Shown here piece after piece: positions 55,041 through 63,545 of a stretch of DNA of 64,000 nucleotides. How positions within the stretch are numbered: the stretch's first letter is position 1; every line of letters starts with the position of its first letter. The translations under genes and the position numbers were made by a program. This DNA comes from Bradyrhizobium sp. CB1650 (lineage in GTDB: Bacteria > Pseudomonadota > Alphaproteobacteria > Rhizobiales > Xanthobacteraceae), in assembly GCF_029761915.1 (NCBI RefSeq), contig NZ_CP121695.1, positions 6,415,501-6,479,500 of the forward strand, in the 5' to 3' direction. The notes beneath the pieces were generated by a model that saw only the letters and a program-made list of their open reading frames with translations, was not told the origin of the DNA and did no database searches.

Positions 55041-55481
55041 CCGGCCTCATCCGACACGCGCGGGCGGGCTGCTGCTTTCACGGCTCCGTCGTGACGTCGA
55101 GAAAAGACGACGGGCGTGCTGCGCGTGCGATCGCCTTATCGCGTCCATCTCGCATTGAGTTTGTCGGTTGCCGACAGCTTCGGACCTGCAGCTTCGTTCG
55201 TCACTGTTGCGTCAAGATTTCCCGCGACTGCCGAAATGGTCAGTCGCTGCGCACTACGGCGAACATCCATCGCATCATATCCGATGATCCCCATTGATGA
55301 AGTGCTCCACAAATCCGTGGAACAGATCCTCTTCGGGAACACGTAATGACGATTCGGGAACACCGTAGTAACACCGTCGGAACCGCTTAAATCGCAGCTT
55401 TGCCGCAATCAGCCGGTTAAGAATTCCTTATCGCCGGCGCATTGCCGGCCGTTCATCCCACAGTTCGAGGCTGCTCAGGAA
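55041..55481. other. Gene-free stretch
   Basis: I see no coding sequence here. It holds two copies of TTCGGGAACAC 21 bp apart (about 55331 and 55352) and the promoter region of the transglycosylase gene. Confidence 0.5.
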
Positions 55482-56438
55482 ATGCGATTTGTCATCGCGG
55501 CTTGCGCCGCGTTCCTGGTTCTGATGTGCGAATTCGATCCGTCGGCATCTCGGCAAACATCAACCTTCGCGTCCACTGTTCTCGAGGACGATCAAACCTC
55601 TCCACTTGTTCCGGCCGTCGAGCTCTTCCTCGCGAGCGTGCAGGCCATTGAGCTTGCGAATGCGCGCGCGGCATATGAGGAAACGCCGACGCAAAAGATC
55701 GAGCCTGTCGCGCCGGCGCCGACCTCACCGATGGATCAATTCTGCCGCGCGCTCAGCCAAGCCGCCGAGAGCAGCGGCATTCCGGTGCCGTTCTTCGCGC
55801 GCCTGATCTGGCAGGAGAGCCGCTTCCGCGCCAACGAGGTCAGCCATGCCGGCGCAAAGGGCGTCGCGCAATTCATGCCTGAAACAGCCGCGGAGGTCGG
55901 GCTCGACGATCCCTTCGATCCGATGAAGGCGTTGCCCGCATCGGCAAGGTTCCTGCGCAAGCTTCGCGACGATTTCGGCAATCTCGGTCTCGCCGCCGCC
56001 GCCTATAATGCGGGTCCGGGTCGCATCCAGAAGTGGCTGGCCAAGGAGAGCGAGCTGCCGCGCGAGACGCGCGACTACGTCCGCATCATCACCGGCACCA
56101 AGGCCGAAGACTGGATCGAGCGCTCCGAGGCCCTTGCGATCCGAATCGACCTGCCGCGCGAAGCGCCATGCGAAGGCGTCGGCAGCTTGTCCAAGTCCAA
56201 GGATGTTGCCTGGGTTCCGGTGAATCTGACACCTGCTGTCGCCACCATCATTCGCAAGGCTGAAGCCGCGCAGGTGGCGGCGCGGGAGATGGCGAGCCGT
56301 GCGCGCAAACGGTTTGCATCCCTCCTCAAGAAGAATGCCCCGGCCCACGGCAGGGCGCGCAGCATGATCGCGGCGCGTGCCAAGGCTGCGAAGACGCGCG
56401 CCATTCGCCTCGCATCGCGCGAACGACCCTCGAGCTGA
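55482..56438 (+). CDS. Lytic transglycosylase (SLT domain)
   Basis: A 318-residue exported muramidase-like enzyme that cuts peptidoglycan without hydrolysis. The signal segment is residues 1-23 (FVIAACAAFLVLMC). The SLT domain (about 85-205) has the catalytic glutamate E112 in WQESRFRAN, followed by GAKGVAQFMPETA and AYNAGPGRIQKWL. The tail is long, alanine- and arginine-rich, and probably helical. C16 may be a lipid-modified residue, but the lipobox is poor. Confidence 0.87.
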   Translation: MRFVIAACAAFLVLMCEFDPSASRQTSTFASTVLEDDQTSPLVPAVELFLASVQAIELANARAAYEETPTQKIEPVAPAPTSPMDQFCRALSQAAESSGIPVPFFARLIWQESRFRANEVSHAGAKGVAQFMPETAAEVGLDDPFDPMKALPASARFLRKLRDDFGNLGLAAAAYNAGPGRIQKWLAKESELPRETRDYVRIITGTKAEDWIERSEALAIRIDLPREAPCEGVGSLSKSKDVAWVPVNLTPAVATIIRKAEAAQVAAREMASRARKRFASLLKKNAPAHGRARSMIAARAKAAKTRAIRLASRERPSS

Positions 56439-56607
56439 TATGCAAATTGGCGAGCCGCCCTATGGAGCGGCTTCCCGACACCTCGCGGTCAGTGGATCTC
56501 CCCGATCACCCGAGACTTTCGTCCGGTTGTGCGTCGGACACGAACCTGAGCTAGAGTGCTCAGCCCTGTACCCGATCAATACTCGGCGAGACTGCACGGA
56601 AGCCGCG

Positions 56608-57072
56608 ATGCCATCGAACAGCGCTGGAATTATCGCCTATCGGATGCGACCGGATATCGAGGTCCTGCTCGTTCATCCCGGCGGGCCGTTCTGGCGCAAC
56701 AAGGATCTCGGCGCCTGGTCGATCCCGAAAGGCGAGTATGCGGACGGGGAAGACGCCGAGACCGCCGCGCGACGGGAATTTGCCGAAGAGCTCGGACTGG
56801 CGCTGACGGTGCCGCTGGTCGCGCTGGGTCAGGTCAGGCAACGCGGCGGCAAGATCGTTACCGCCTTCGCTGCCGAGATCGACATCGATACGCTCAGCAT
56901 TCGTAGCAACACCTTCCAGATCGAATGGCCGCCGCGCAGCGGCAAACGGCAAGACTTTCCCGAGGTCGACCGCGCCGACTTTTTCGCGCTTGATGAGGCA
57001 GGCAAGAAAATCAACGAAGGCCAACGCCCGCTGCTCGACCGGCTGGCGCAGCTCGTCGGCGGCCACGGCTAG
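56608..57072 (+). CDS. NUDIX hydrolase
   Basis: A 154-residue enzyme. The NUDIX box spans GEYADGEDAETAARREFAEE with LG after it. The opening SNSAGIIAYRMRPDIEVLLVHPGGPFW and WSIPKGE match the NTP-pyrophosphohydrolase/diadenosine polyphosphate hydrolase branch. ATG at 56608 begins the domain; the open frame extends upstream without support. Confidence 0.85.
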   Translation: MPSNSAGIIAYRMRPDIEVLLVHPGGPFWRNKDLGAWSIPKGEYADGEDAETAARREFAEELGLALTVPLVALGQVRQRGGKIVTAFAAEIDIDTLSIRSNTFQIEWPPRSGKRQDFPEVDRADFFALDEAGKKINEGQRPLLDRLAQLVGGHG

Positions 57073-57103
57073 ATTGCCGCGACCGCCACATGCGGCATAC
57101 CGC

Positions 57104-57487
57104 TCAGACCGGCTTCTCGTCGTCGGTCACTGGCGAGGTGACCACCAGGAACACGAGATCGGTCAGGCCTGAATTCGAGATCGCATGCTCGACGCCCGGC
57201 GGCAGGAAGATCACGTCGTGCTTGCGCACCACATGATTCTTGCCCGCAATCTCCATCAGACCCTCACCTTCGAGCACGTGATAGACCTGCTCCTGCACCT
57301 CGTGATGATGCCGCGCCACATAGGCCATCGGCTGGTACATCGATATGCGATAGTCGATGCGGCGCGAGCCTGCGGTCTCCGGCATCACCAGCGGCTTTGA
57401 CAGCGCGCCGCCGAAATGGTTCGGGAATTCGCGCCATGGCACCTCGGCGATGTTGCGAATGAAGGCGCCGTTGCTCTCCTCTGCCAT
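57104..57487 (-). CDS. Cupin-domain protein
   Basis: A 127-residue single-domain cupin. Metal-binding residues are in ARHHHEVQEQVYHVLEGEG (first motif) and FLPPGVEHAISN (second motif). It begins 22 bp after the stop of the upstream SDR gene on the same strand and may be a dioxygenase, isomerase or sugar-binding enzyme of the same pathway. Confidence 0.8.
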   Translation of the reverse strand: MAEESNGAFIRNIAEVPWREFPNHFGGALSKPLVMPETAGSRRIDYRISMYQPMAYVARHHHEVQEQVYHVLEGEGLMEIAGKNHVVRKHDVIFLPPGVEHAISNSGLTDLVFLVVTSPVTDDEKPV

Positions 57488-57509
57488 GATCGTGCTCCTT
57501 TCGCGCGCC

Positions 57510-58214
57510 TCAATTCACCAGCGCACCGCCGTCGATGTAAACGATCGAGCCCGTGGCGAAACCGTTCGCCATGAAGCTCATGATCTGGTGGGCGATGTCC
57601 TCCGCCATGCCGACGCGGCCGACCGGCAACGCAGCCGCCGTCTTCGCTAGCATCTCCTTCCGCGCCGCCTCCGGCATCGCGGCACGGATCGGCGTATCGA
57701 TCACGCCGGGCGATACCGCATTCACGCGCACTGGCGCAAGCTCGAGCGCAAGCGCGCGGGCCAGCGATTCCAACGCCCCGTTCGCGGCACTGATGATCGC
57801 CGAGTTCGGCCGTGGCCGGACGCTGAGAAAGCCGGTAACCAGCGTGAGCGAGCCGCCGGGCGGAATCTCGGCCTCGCGCGCCACGCGCCAGGCCCCCCAG
57901 AACTTGCCTTCCATCGTGGCGCGCACATCCTCCATCGCGACTGCCTTGAACGGCCCGGTACGAAGCTGCGCCGCGGTCAGCACGACGTGATCGACGGGTC
58001 CGGTGCGGCGGAAAAGTTCGGCAACGCTCTGGTCGCTGGTGACATCGGCCGGGATCGCCGTCACCCTCAGCCGCTCGGCGACCGGATCAAGCTTTGCGGC
58101 GCTACGCGAGGCGATGATGACCTCCGCGCCTTGCGTCTTGGCAAGTTCTGCTGTGGCGAGGCCGATGCCTGAGGAGCCGCCGACCACGACGACCTTCTTG
58201 CCTGCGAGCGTCAT
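57510..58214 (-). CDS. Atypical SDR-family protein without the YxxxK pair
   Basis: A 234-residue protein with the cofactor loop GGSSGIGLATA and the ending GFATGSIVYIDGGALV, so the NAD(P) fold is complete. Where the catalytic Y-x3-K should be, the chain reads I141-S-A-A-N145. The catalytic serine region (LVTGFLSVRPRPN) is also changed. Either a different acid/base set is used or it no longer reduces or oxidises. It lies 48 bp after the ThDP enzyme, on the same strand and ahead of the cupin. Confidence 0.78.
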   Translation of the reverse strand: MTLAGKKVVVVGGSSGIGLATAELAKTQGAEVIIASRSAAKLDPVAERLRVTAIPADVTSDQSVAELFRRTGPVDHVVLTAAQLRTGPFKAVAMEDVRATMEGKFWGAWRVAREAEIPPGGSLTLVTGFLSVRPRPNSAIISAANGALESLARALALELAPVRVNAVSPGVIDTPIRAAMPEAARKEMLAKTAAALPVGRVGMAEDIAHQIMSFMANGFATGSIVYIDGGALVN

Positions 58215-58262
58215 ACCTGTCTCCCCGATATCTTGTTGATTGGTGATTTGCCGACTGCCAGG

Positions 58263-60065
58263 TCAGCCCGGTTGGAAACGCGTGCCGATGCCCGCTTTGC
58301 TCTGACCAAGGCCCGGCAGTTCCCAAACGCCTGCGCCGGCCGGATTGACGTCGGCGGCGATGTCGACGTCGATCAGATACGGTTTATTGGCGGCGATGCC
58401 CCTGCGGATCGCTTCGCCGATGTCGCCGGGGCGATCGACCCGCACGCCTTCGACGCCGCACGAGCGCGCCATCGCGGCGAAATCGGGATTGTAGCGTTCG
58501 CCCGTCTCGGGATGCTTGAAGTCGGTCGCAAGCTCGCGCCCTCCCAGATAGCCGCGCTGCAGCCCTCGGATCGAAGCGTAGGCGTAATTGTTCCAGACCA
58601 GCCAGACCACGGGCAGATTGTACTCGACCGCCGTGCCCAGCACATTGGCGTGCATGAAGAAGGCACCATCGCCGCACACCGACACGCAGGGTCGATCGGG
58701 GGCCGCGAATTTCGCGCCCATCACGCCGGCGACGCCAAAGCCCATCGGGCCGAATCCCATCGAGCCGATCAGCGAGTCCGGTCGTTTCGGCTTGCAGAAG
58801 CCGAGCAGCCAGTTGTGGTGCACGCCGATGTCGGAGACGAGGATCGCATCCTGGGGCAGCGCCTTGTCGATTTCGGCGGCTGCACGCTGCGGATTGATCG
58901 GCGTGGTGTCGTCGGAGAAGCCGGGCGCGACGAACTTGTCCCACTCCTTGCGATATCCATCGATCTGCGCCAGCCATTTCTTGCGCGCATCGGACTTCTT
59001 GAAGAGGTTGTCGCGGCGATCGAGCTCGGCATGAACCTGGCGCAGGAACGTGCGAACGTCGGCCATCAGTCCGAGCGCGACGGGATAGTTGCGGCCGATC
59101 TCCTCGGGATCGATGTCGACATGGATCAGCTTCGTCGGCGGGATCGTGAAGGAATAGCCGGGGATCCACGAGCTCGAAGTACGGTCGTCGAAGCGGACGC
59201 CGAGCGCAAGCAGCACATCGGCCTGGCGTGTGGCGTGGTTGGCTTGGTAATGCCCGGCGCGCGCGACGAGGCCGAGCGCCAGCGGATGGTTGACGTCGAG
59301 CGCGCCGAGACCGCTGGCAGAGGCCGCGACCGGAATCTGAAGCCGCTCGGCGAGCTTGCGCAGCTCGTCGGCCGCGCCGCCATAGCGCACGCCCTGCCCG
59401 ACCAGCATCACCGGCCGTTCCGCCGAGAGCAGCATGTCGACCGCCTTCTCGACGCCGTCAGGATCGGCGCCGCAGCGGCTCGAGATGTTGGCGTTCCACT
59501 CGATCGCCCTTGGCGCCTCTTCGGCCGCCGATTCCATGAAGACGTCGAAGGGCACGTCCACAACAACAGGACCCGGACGTCCCGAGATCATGGTCTTCCA
59601 GGCCTGTCGCACCGCGAGCGGCACCATCTCGCCGCGCGTCGGCTGGAACACCTTCTTGCAGATCGAGCGCACGGTGGAAGGAAAGTCGGCCTGATAGTGC
59701 CGGTACATCTCCTGGAACGCGCCACGGTTGAACTGGCTGGTCGGCACGTTGCCAGTGATCGCCATGAACGGCACGGAGTCGAGGAAGGCGTTGGCGAGCG
59801 AGATCGGCAGGTTGGCCGAGCCCGGCCCGCAGGAGGTGAAAGTTGCGGTCGGCTTGCCCGAGACTCGGTAATAGACGTCGGCCATGAAGCCGGCGACGCT
59901 CTCGTGATGCACGGAGATCGTCTTGATCTCGGAGGATCGCTCGTACAGCGCGTCGATGAACTGGATGTTGCCATGGCCGCAAAGGCCGAACACCTGCGGC
60001 ACCTTCTCCTGGATCAGATAATCGACAATGACCTGGGCGCCATTGAGCATGTTTTTCGACATCAA
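58263..60065 (-). CDS. Thiamine diphosphate-dependent enzyme, acetolactate synthase-like
   Basis: A 600-residue enzyme with the three domains of the pyruvate oxidase/acetohydroxyacid synthase group. The cofactor-activating glutamate is E55 (HHESVAGF). The ThDP-Mg motif is GDGAFFMHANVLGTAVEYNL to WNN. No regulatory small subunit is adjacent, so a catabolic role (decarboxylase, carboligase or oxidase on a 2-oxo acid) is more likely than branched-chain synthesis. It is divergent from the IclR gene and heads a unit with the SDR and cupin genes. Confidence 0.83.
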   Translation of the reverse strand: MMSKNMLNGAQVIVDYLIQEKVPQVFGLCGHGNIQFIDALYERSSEIKTISVHHESVAGFMADVYYRVSGKPTATFTSCGPGSANLPISLANAFLDSVPFMAITGNVPTSQFNRGAFQEMYRHYQADFPSTVRSICKKVFQPTRGEMVPLAVRQAWKTMISGRPGPVVVDVPFDVFMESAAEEAPRAIEWNANISSRCGADPDGVEKAVDMLLSAERPVMLVGQGVRYGGAADELRKLAERLQIPVAASASGLGALDVNHPLALGLVARAGHYQANHATRQADVLLALGVRFDDRTSSSWIPGYSFTIPPTKLIHVDIDPEEIGRNYPVALGLMADVRTFLRQVHAELDRRDNLFKKSDARKKWLAQIDGYRKEWDKFVAPGFSDDTTPINPQRAAAEIDKALPQDAILVSDIGVHHNWLLGFCKPKRPDSLIGSMGFGPMGFGVAGVMGAKFAAPDRPCVSVCGDGAFFMHANVLGTAVEYNLPVVWLVWNNYAYASIRGLQRGYLGGRELATDFKHPETGERYNPDFAAMARSCGVEGVRVDRPGDIGEAIRRGIAANKPYLIDVDIAADVNPAGAGVWELPGLGQSKAGIGTRFQPG

Positions 60066-60258
60066 CCCGTCTCCCTCTCGGCCCGACGACTTCTTATGTA
60101 CCGATGCGGGGAAACGCGGCCGGTCATCACTGGGCCGCGCGCACCCTATTTCTCATAATGCTGTACGTCAATTTATATTGTGGTAGTCTTCGTCACGAGG
60201 AAACGTGGGCTCAGCGCCGACGCATGCGTCGTTGCGTGCTACTGTCGAGCACCGAGTC

Positions 60259-61200
60259 ATGACGGATTTGCCAGAGGGGGCCTCTTCCTTGAGATCGCGC
60301 ACCAAGCCCAGTACCAGCGAGAAGCCTGCGAGCCCGCGCAAGACTGCGATTGCCAAGCTGGTCCCCGCCCTCCAGGCCGAAGGCGATGATGAGGCCGACG
60401 ACAAGCAGCGCGGCGGCGGCGTCCAGTCGCTCGGCCGTGCTTTCTCGATCCTCGAAGAGGTGGCGCGCCACCGCGAGGGAATTGGGCTTGCGGAATTGAG
60501 CAAGCTCGTCGGGCTGCACAATTCGACCACCTTCCACCTTGCGAAGACGCTGGTCTCGCTCGGTTATCTCCGCCAGGAGAAGGACAACAAGCGCTACCGC
60601 ATCGGCCGTCCCTTGTTCGCGCTCGCCGCCAGCGCGCTCGACGAGATCGAGATGGTCAATGTCGCGACGCCCGTGCTCGAGGAGTTGTCGCGCCAGACCA
60701 GTGAAAGCAGCCATTTTGCCGTGCGCATGGGCGATGCCGTGGTCGTCATTGCCCGCACCAGCGGTCCCGGCGCGTTTCAACTGACCGACCGCGTCGGCGT
60801 GGTGCGGCCGGCCCATTGCACGGCGCTCGGCAAGATCATCCTGGCCTCGCTCCGGCCCGAGCAGCTCAAGCGGTTCCTCGATCGCGCCGAGTTGAAGCCG
60901 TCGACGCCCAAATCCATCACCGATGCCGGCGCGCTGATGCGCGAGATCGCCGAGGTGCAGCGCACCGGCGTTGCCTTTGATGACGGCGAGTTCAATCCGG
61001 AAGTGCGCTGCGTCGCCGTGCCCGTGACCGATTTCACCGGGCAGGTGATCGGTGCGCTCGGCATTTCCGGACCGATCTGGCGGCTCTCCAACCAGGCGCT
61101 GCACGCGAGTGCGCAGGTCGTGCAGGCCGCGGCCAACCGACTGTCCGCCGAATTCGGCGCCAAAGGCGCAGCGCACAGGGCGCTCACCCAAAAAGCCTGA
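60259..61200 (+). CDS. IclR-family regulator
   Basis: A 313-residue regulator. A disordered head of about 50 residues is followed by the IclR winged helix (QSLGRAFSILEEVARHREGIGLAELSKLVG, HNSTTFHLAKTLVSLGYL) and the ligand-binding domain. The start is uncertain: GTG at 60205 with AGGA close ahead is the other choice. It probably controls the divergent ThDP unit or the importer behind it; the palindrome at 61288-61301 is the likely site. Confidence 0.84.
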   Translation: MTDLPEGASSLRSRTKPSTSEKPASPRKTAIAKLVPALQAEGDDEADDKQRGGGVQSLGRAFSILEEVARHREGIGLAELSKLVGLHNSTTFHLAKTLVSLGYLRQEKDNKRYRIGRPLFALAASALDEIEMVNVATPVLEELSRQTSESSHFAVRMGDAVVVIARTSGPGAFQLTDRVGVVRPAHCTALGKIILASLRPEQLKRFLDRAELKPSTPKSITDAGALMREIAEVQRTGVAFDDGEFNPEVRCVAVPVTDFTGQVIGALGISGPIWRLSNQALHASAQVVQAAANRLSAEFGAKGAAHRALTQKA

Positions 61201-61287
61201 GGCGCGCGCAGGCAGCAATTTTGTCGGTTGACACCGGCGATGCCGTTCGGGATTATCCTCCAGCATTAGAAAAACGTCTCTCACAAT

Positions 61288-61301
61288 ATCGGATATCCGA
61301 T
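61288..61301. promoter_or_regulatory. Perfect 14-bp palindrome, IclR operator candidate
   Basis: ATCGGATATCCGAT reads the same on both strands and lies 41 bp ahead of the binding-protein start, between the IclR gene and the importer. IclR proteins bind palindromes of 12-15 bp close to promoters. Assignment to this regulator is inference. Confidence 0.55.
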
Positions 61302-61342
61302 TTTGAAGGGAGGCACGCGATGCACCCGGGGAGGAGACAGAC

Positions 61343-62587
61343 ATGATCCGCTACCGCCGACGGACGTTGTTACAGGCGGGCGCAGCCTTCGCAGGCGCGT
61401 CCGCGCTCGGGTTTCCGGCGATCGTGAGGGCGCAGGCCGAGAAGATCCGGATCGGGCATCTGACACCGCTGACCGGCTTTCTCGGCGTGATCGGCAGCTA
61501 CGCACAGTTGGGCGTGAAGCTTGCGGCGGAGGAGATCAACCAGTCCGGCGGCGTTCTCGGCAAGCAGATCGACCTGGTTTCGGAGGACTCGATCAACCCT
61601 GCGACGGCCGCCACCAAGGCGCAGCGCATGATGGAGCAGGACGGTGCGGTGGTGCTGCTCGGCGAGATCTCGTCGGCCTCCTCACTCACCATCATGCAGG
61701 TCGCCGAGCGCAACAAGAAGGTGTTCTTCTCGACCGGCGCGCGGTCGGACGCGCTGCGCGGCAAGAACTGCAACAAATATTCCTTCCACTGCGACATCCC
61801 CAACACCGTGATGGTCAACGCGGTCGGCACCGCGCTGTCGCAGAAGGGCATGGTGAAGGGCAAGAAATTCTTCACACTCACGGCCGACTACATCTTCGGC
61901 CACGACCTTTTGAAGGCGGCGAAAGTGTTCTTCGGCGCGCACGACGCCAACCTGATCGGCGACGAGCTGATCGCGACGGACGTCACCGACTTCAGCCCGT
62001 ATCTCCTGAAAGTGAGGCAGGCCAAGCCCGACGTGGTCTGCTGCAACCTCGCCGGTAACCAGGTCACCAATCTCGTCAAGCAATATGCCGAGTTCGGCCT
62101 GCCCTATCCGCTGGTCGGCTTCAACCTCAACACCGGCGATGCCTGGGCCGCGGGCGCCGGCAATCTCAGCGGCACCTGGCCGACGGTCTGGTATCACACG
62201 CTGAACAATCCGGCATCGCAGGCCTTCGTCGCGGCGTTCACCAAGAAGTACGGCAAGCCGCCGGAGAATCACGCCTGGATCGAATATGTGACGCTCAAGC
62301 TGCTGGCGGAGGCGATCAACACGACCAAGTCGACCGACAGCAATGAGCTGATCGCCTATTTCGAGAAGCAGACGCAGTTCGACGTCATGAAGGCGCGCAA
62401 GGCCTATTTCCGCTCCTGGGATCACCAGATGGTGCAGGAGGCCTATCCGTTCACCGTCAAGCCGAAGGACCAGATGAAGGACCAGTGGGACATGCTGGTG
62501 CTGGGCGAAGCGGTACCCGCAGCGAACGATCCGCTGGAACAGATCTATCCGACCAAGGAACAGAACCCCTGCGAGATGAAGGCCTGA
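61343..62587 (+). CDS. Branched-chain-type ABC substrate-binding protein
   Basis: A 414-residue periplasmic binding protein with a Tat signal (RYRRRTLLQAGAAFAGASALG, cleavage near VRA). The type I fold opens KIRIGHLTPLTGFLGVIGSYAQLG and has NQSGGVLGKQIDLVSED. GAGGAGA gives a good ribosome binding site. Ligands of this class include branched-chain amino acids, amides, urea and aromatic acids. It heads the importer unit. Confidence 0.87.
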   Translation: MIRYRRRTLLQAGAAFAGASALGFPAIVRAQAEKIRIGHLTPLTGFLGVIGSYAQLGVKLAAEEINQSGGVLGKQIDLVSEDSINPATAATKAQRMMEQDGAVVLLGEISSASSLTIMQVAERNKKVFFSTGARSDALRGKNCNKYSFHCDIPNTVMVNAVGTALSQKGMVKGKKFFTLTADYIFGHDLLKAAKVFFGAHDANLIGDELIATDVTDFSPYLLKVRQAKPDVVCCNLAGNQVTNLVKQYAEFGLPYPLVGFNLNTGDAWAAGAGNLSGTWPTVWYHTLNNPASQAFVAAFTKKYGKPPENHAWIEYVTLKLLAEAINTTKSTDSNELIAYFEKQTQFDVMKARKAYFRSWDHQMVQEAYPFTVKPKDQMKDQWDMLVLGEAVPAANDPLEQIYPTKEQNPCEMKA

Positions 62588-62619
62588 CGCGCCCCGCGCG
62601 CAAGGCCGATTGGCATCAG

Positions 62620-62649
62620 CGGCGCCGGCACGAACGCCGGCGCCGTTTT
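62620..62649 (+). terminator. Intrinsic terminator/attenuator after the binding-protein gene
   Basis: CGGCGCCGGC and GCCGGCGCCG form a perfect 10-bp stem around a 6-nt loop and are followed directly by TTTT. It lies between the binding protein and the permeases, so it would favour a surplus of binding protein, as is usual in such operons. Confidence 0.75.
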
Positions 62650-62669
62650 GCCAAAGCGATGGACGCAAC

Positions 62670-63545
62670 ATGCAGTTCGAGTTCTTGCTGGAACAGGTGG
62701 TGAATGGCCTCGTGCTCGGAGGCTATTACCTCCTCATCGCGCTCGGGCTGTCGCTGATCTTTTCCGTCGGCGGCATCGTCAACCTCGCGCATGGCGCCTT
62801 CTATGCGCTGGGCGCCTATGTCTTCGTCGAGCTGGTCAAGCATCTCGGCTTCGGCGCCTCCATCGTGATCTCGCCGCTCGCGGTCGCCCTGCTCGGCATC
62901 CTCTTTGAACGCTTCATCCTGCGCCGCTTCTACACGGCCGACCCGATCCTGAGCCTGCTCGTGACCTTCGGCTTGGCGATGGTCGCCGAACAGGCGATCC
63001 GCATGATCTGGGGCGCCGCGCCCGTCTCGACCGAGATCCCGCAGAGTTTTCGCGGCTCGGTGATCGTCGGCGATTTCCTGTTCTCGCGTTATCGCCTGCT
63101 GATCCTTGGCGTGGTCGCCGCCGTGCTGCTCGGGATCTGGCTTTTGCTGCACAAGACCTCGTTCGGGCGCGTGGTGCGCGCCGGCATCCAGCGGCCGGAC
63201 ATGGTCGCCGCGCTCGGCATCCGCCTGCAGCCCTACATGACTGCGATCGTCATGCTCGGCGTCGGCATGGCCGCGCTCGGCGGTGCCTTCTTCGCGCCGA
63301 TCACGACCGTGCATCCGGCGATGGGCGCCGAGATCATGACGGTGGCCTTCGTCGTCGTCGTGATCGGCGGGCTCGGCAGCTTCTGGGGCGTCGTCATCGC
63401 CGCCCTCCTCGTCGGCGTCGTGCGCGGCATCGCGATTCATTTCGAGCCGGCCGCCGGCGAGGCCTCGATCTACATCCTGATGTTCCTGGTGCTGCTGGTG
63501 CGCCCGCGCGGCCTGCTCGGCGAACGCATCGAGAAGTTCGAATGA
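62670..63545 (+). CDS. Branched-chain-type ABC permease, LivH family
   Basis: A 291-residue inner-membrane protein with about eight helices. It opens FLLEQVVNGLVLGGYYLLIALGLSLIFSVGGIVNLAHG, the LivH signature, and has the late GGLGSFWGVVIAALLVGVV segment. ATG at 62670 starts this pattern. The stop overlaps the next start (ATGA). Confidence 0.88.
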   Translation: MQFEFLLEQVVNGLVLGGYYLLIALGLSLIFSVGGIVNLAHGAFYALGAYVFVELVKHLGFGASIVISPLAVALLGILFERFILRRFYTADPILSLLVTFGLAMVAEQAIRMIWGAAPVSTEIPQSFRGSVIVGDFLFSRYRLLILGVVAAVLLGIWLLLHKTSFGRVVRAGIQRPDMVAALGIRLQPYMTAIVMLGVGMAALGGAFFAPITTVHPAMGAEIMTVAFVVVVIGGLGSFWGVVIAALLVGVVRGIAIHFEPAAGEASIYILMFLVLLVRPRGLLGERIEKFE

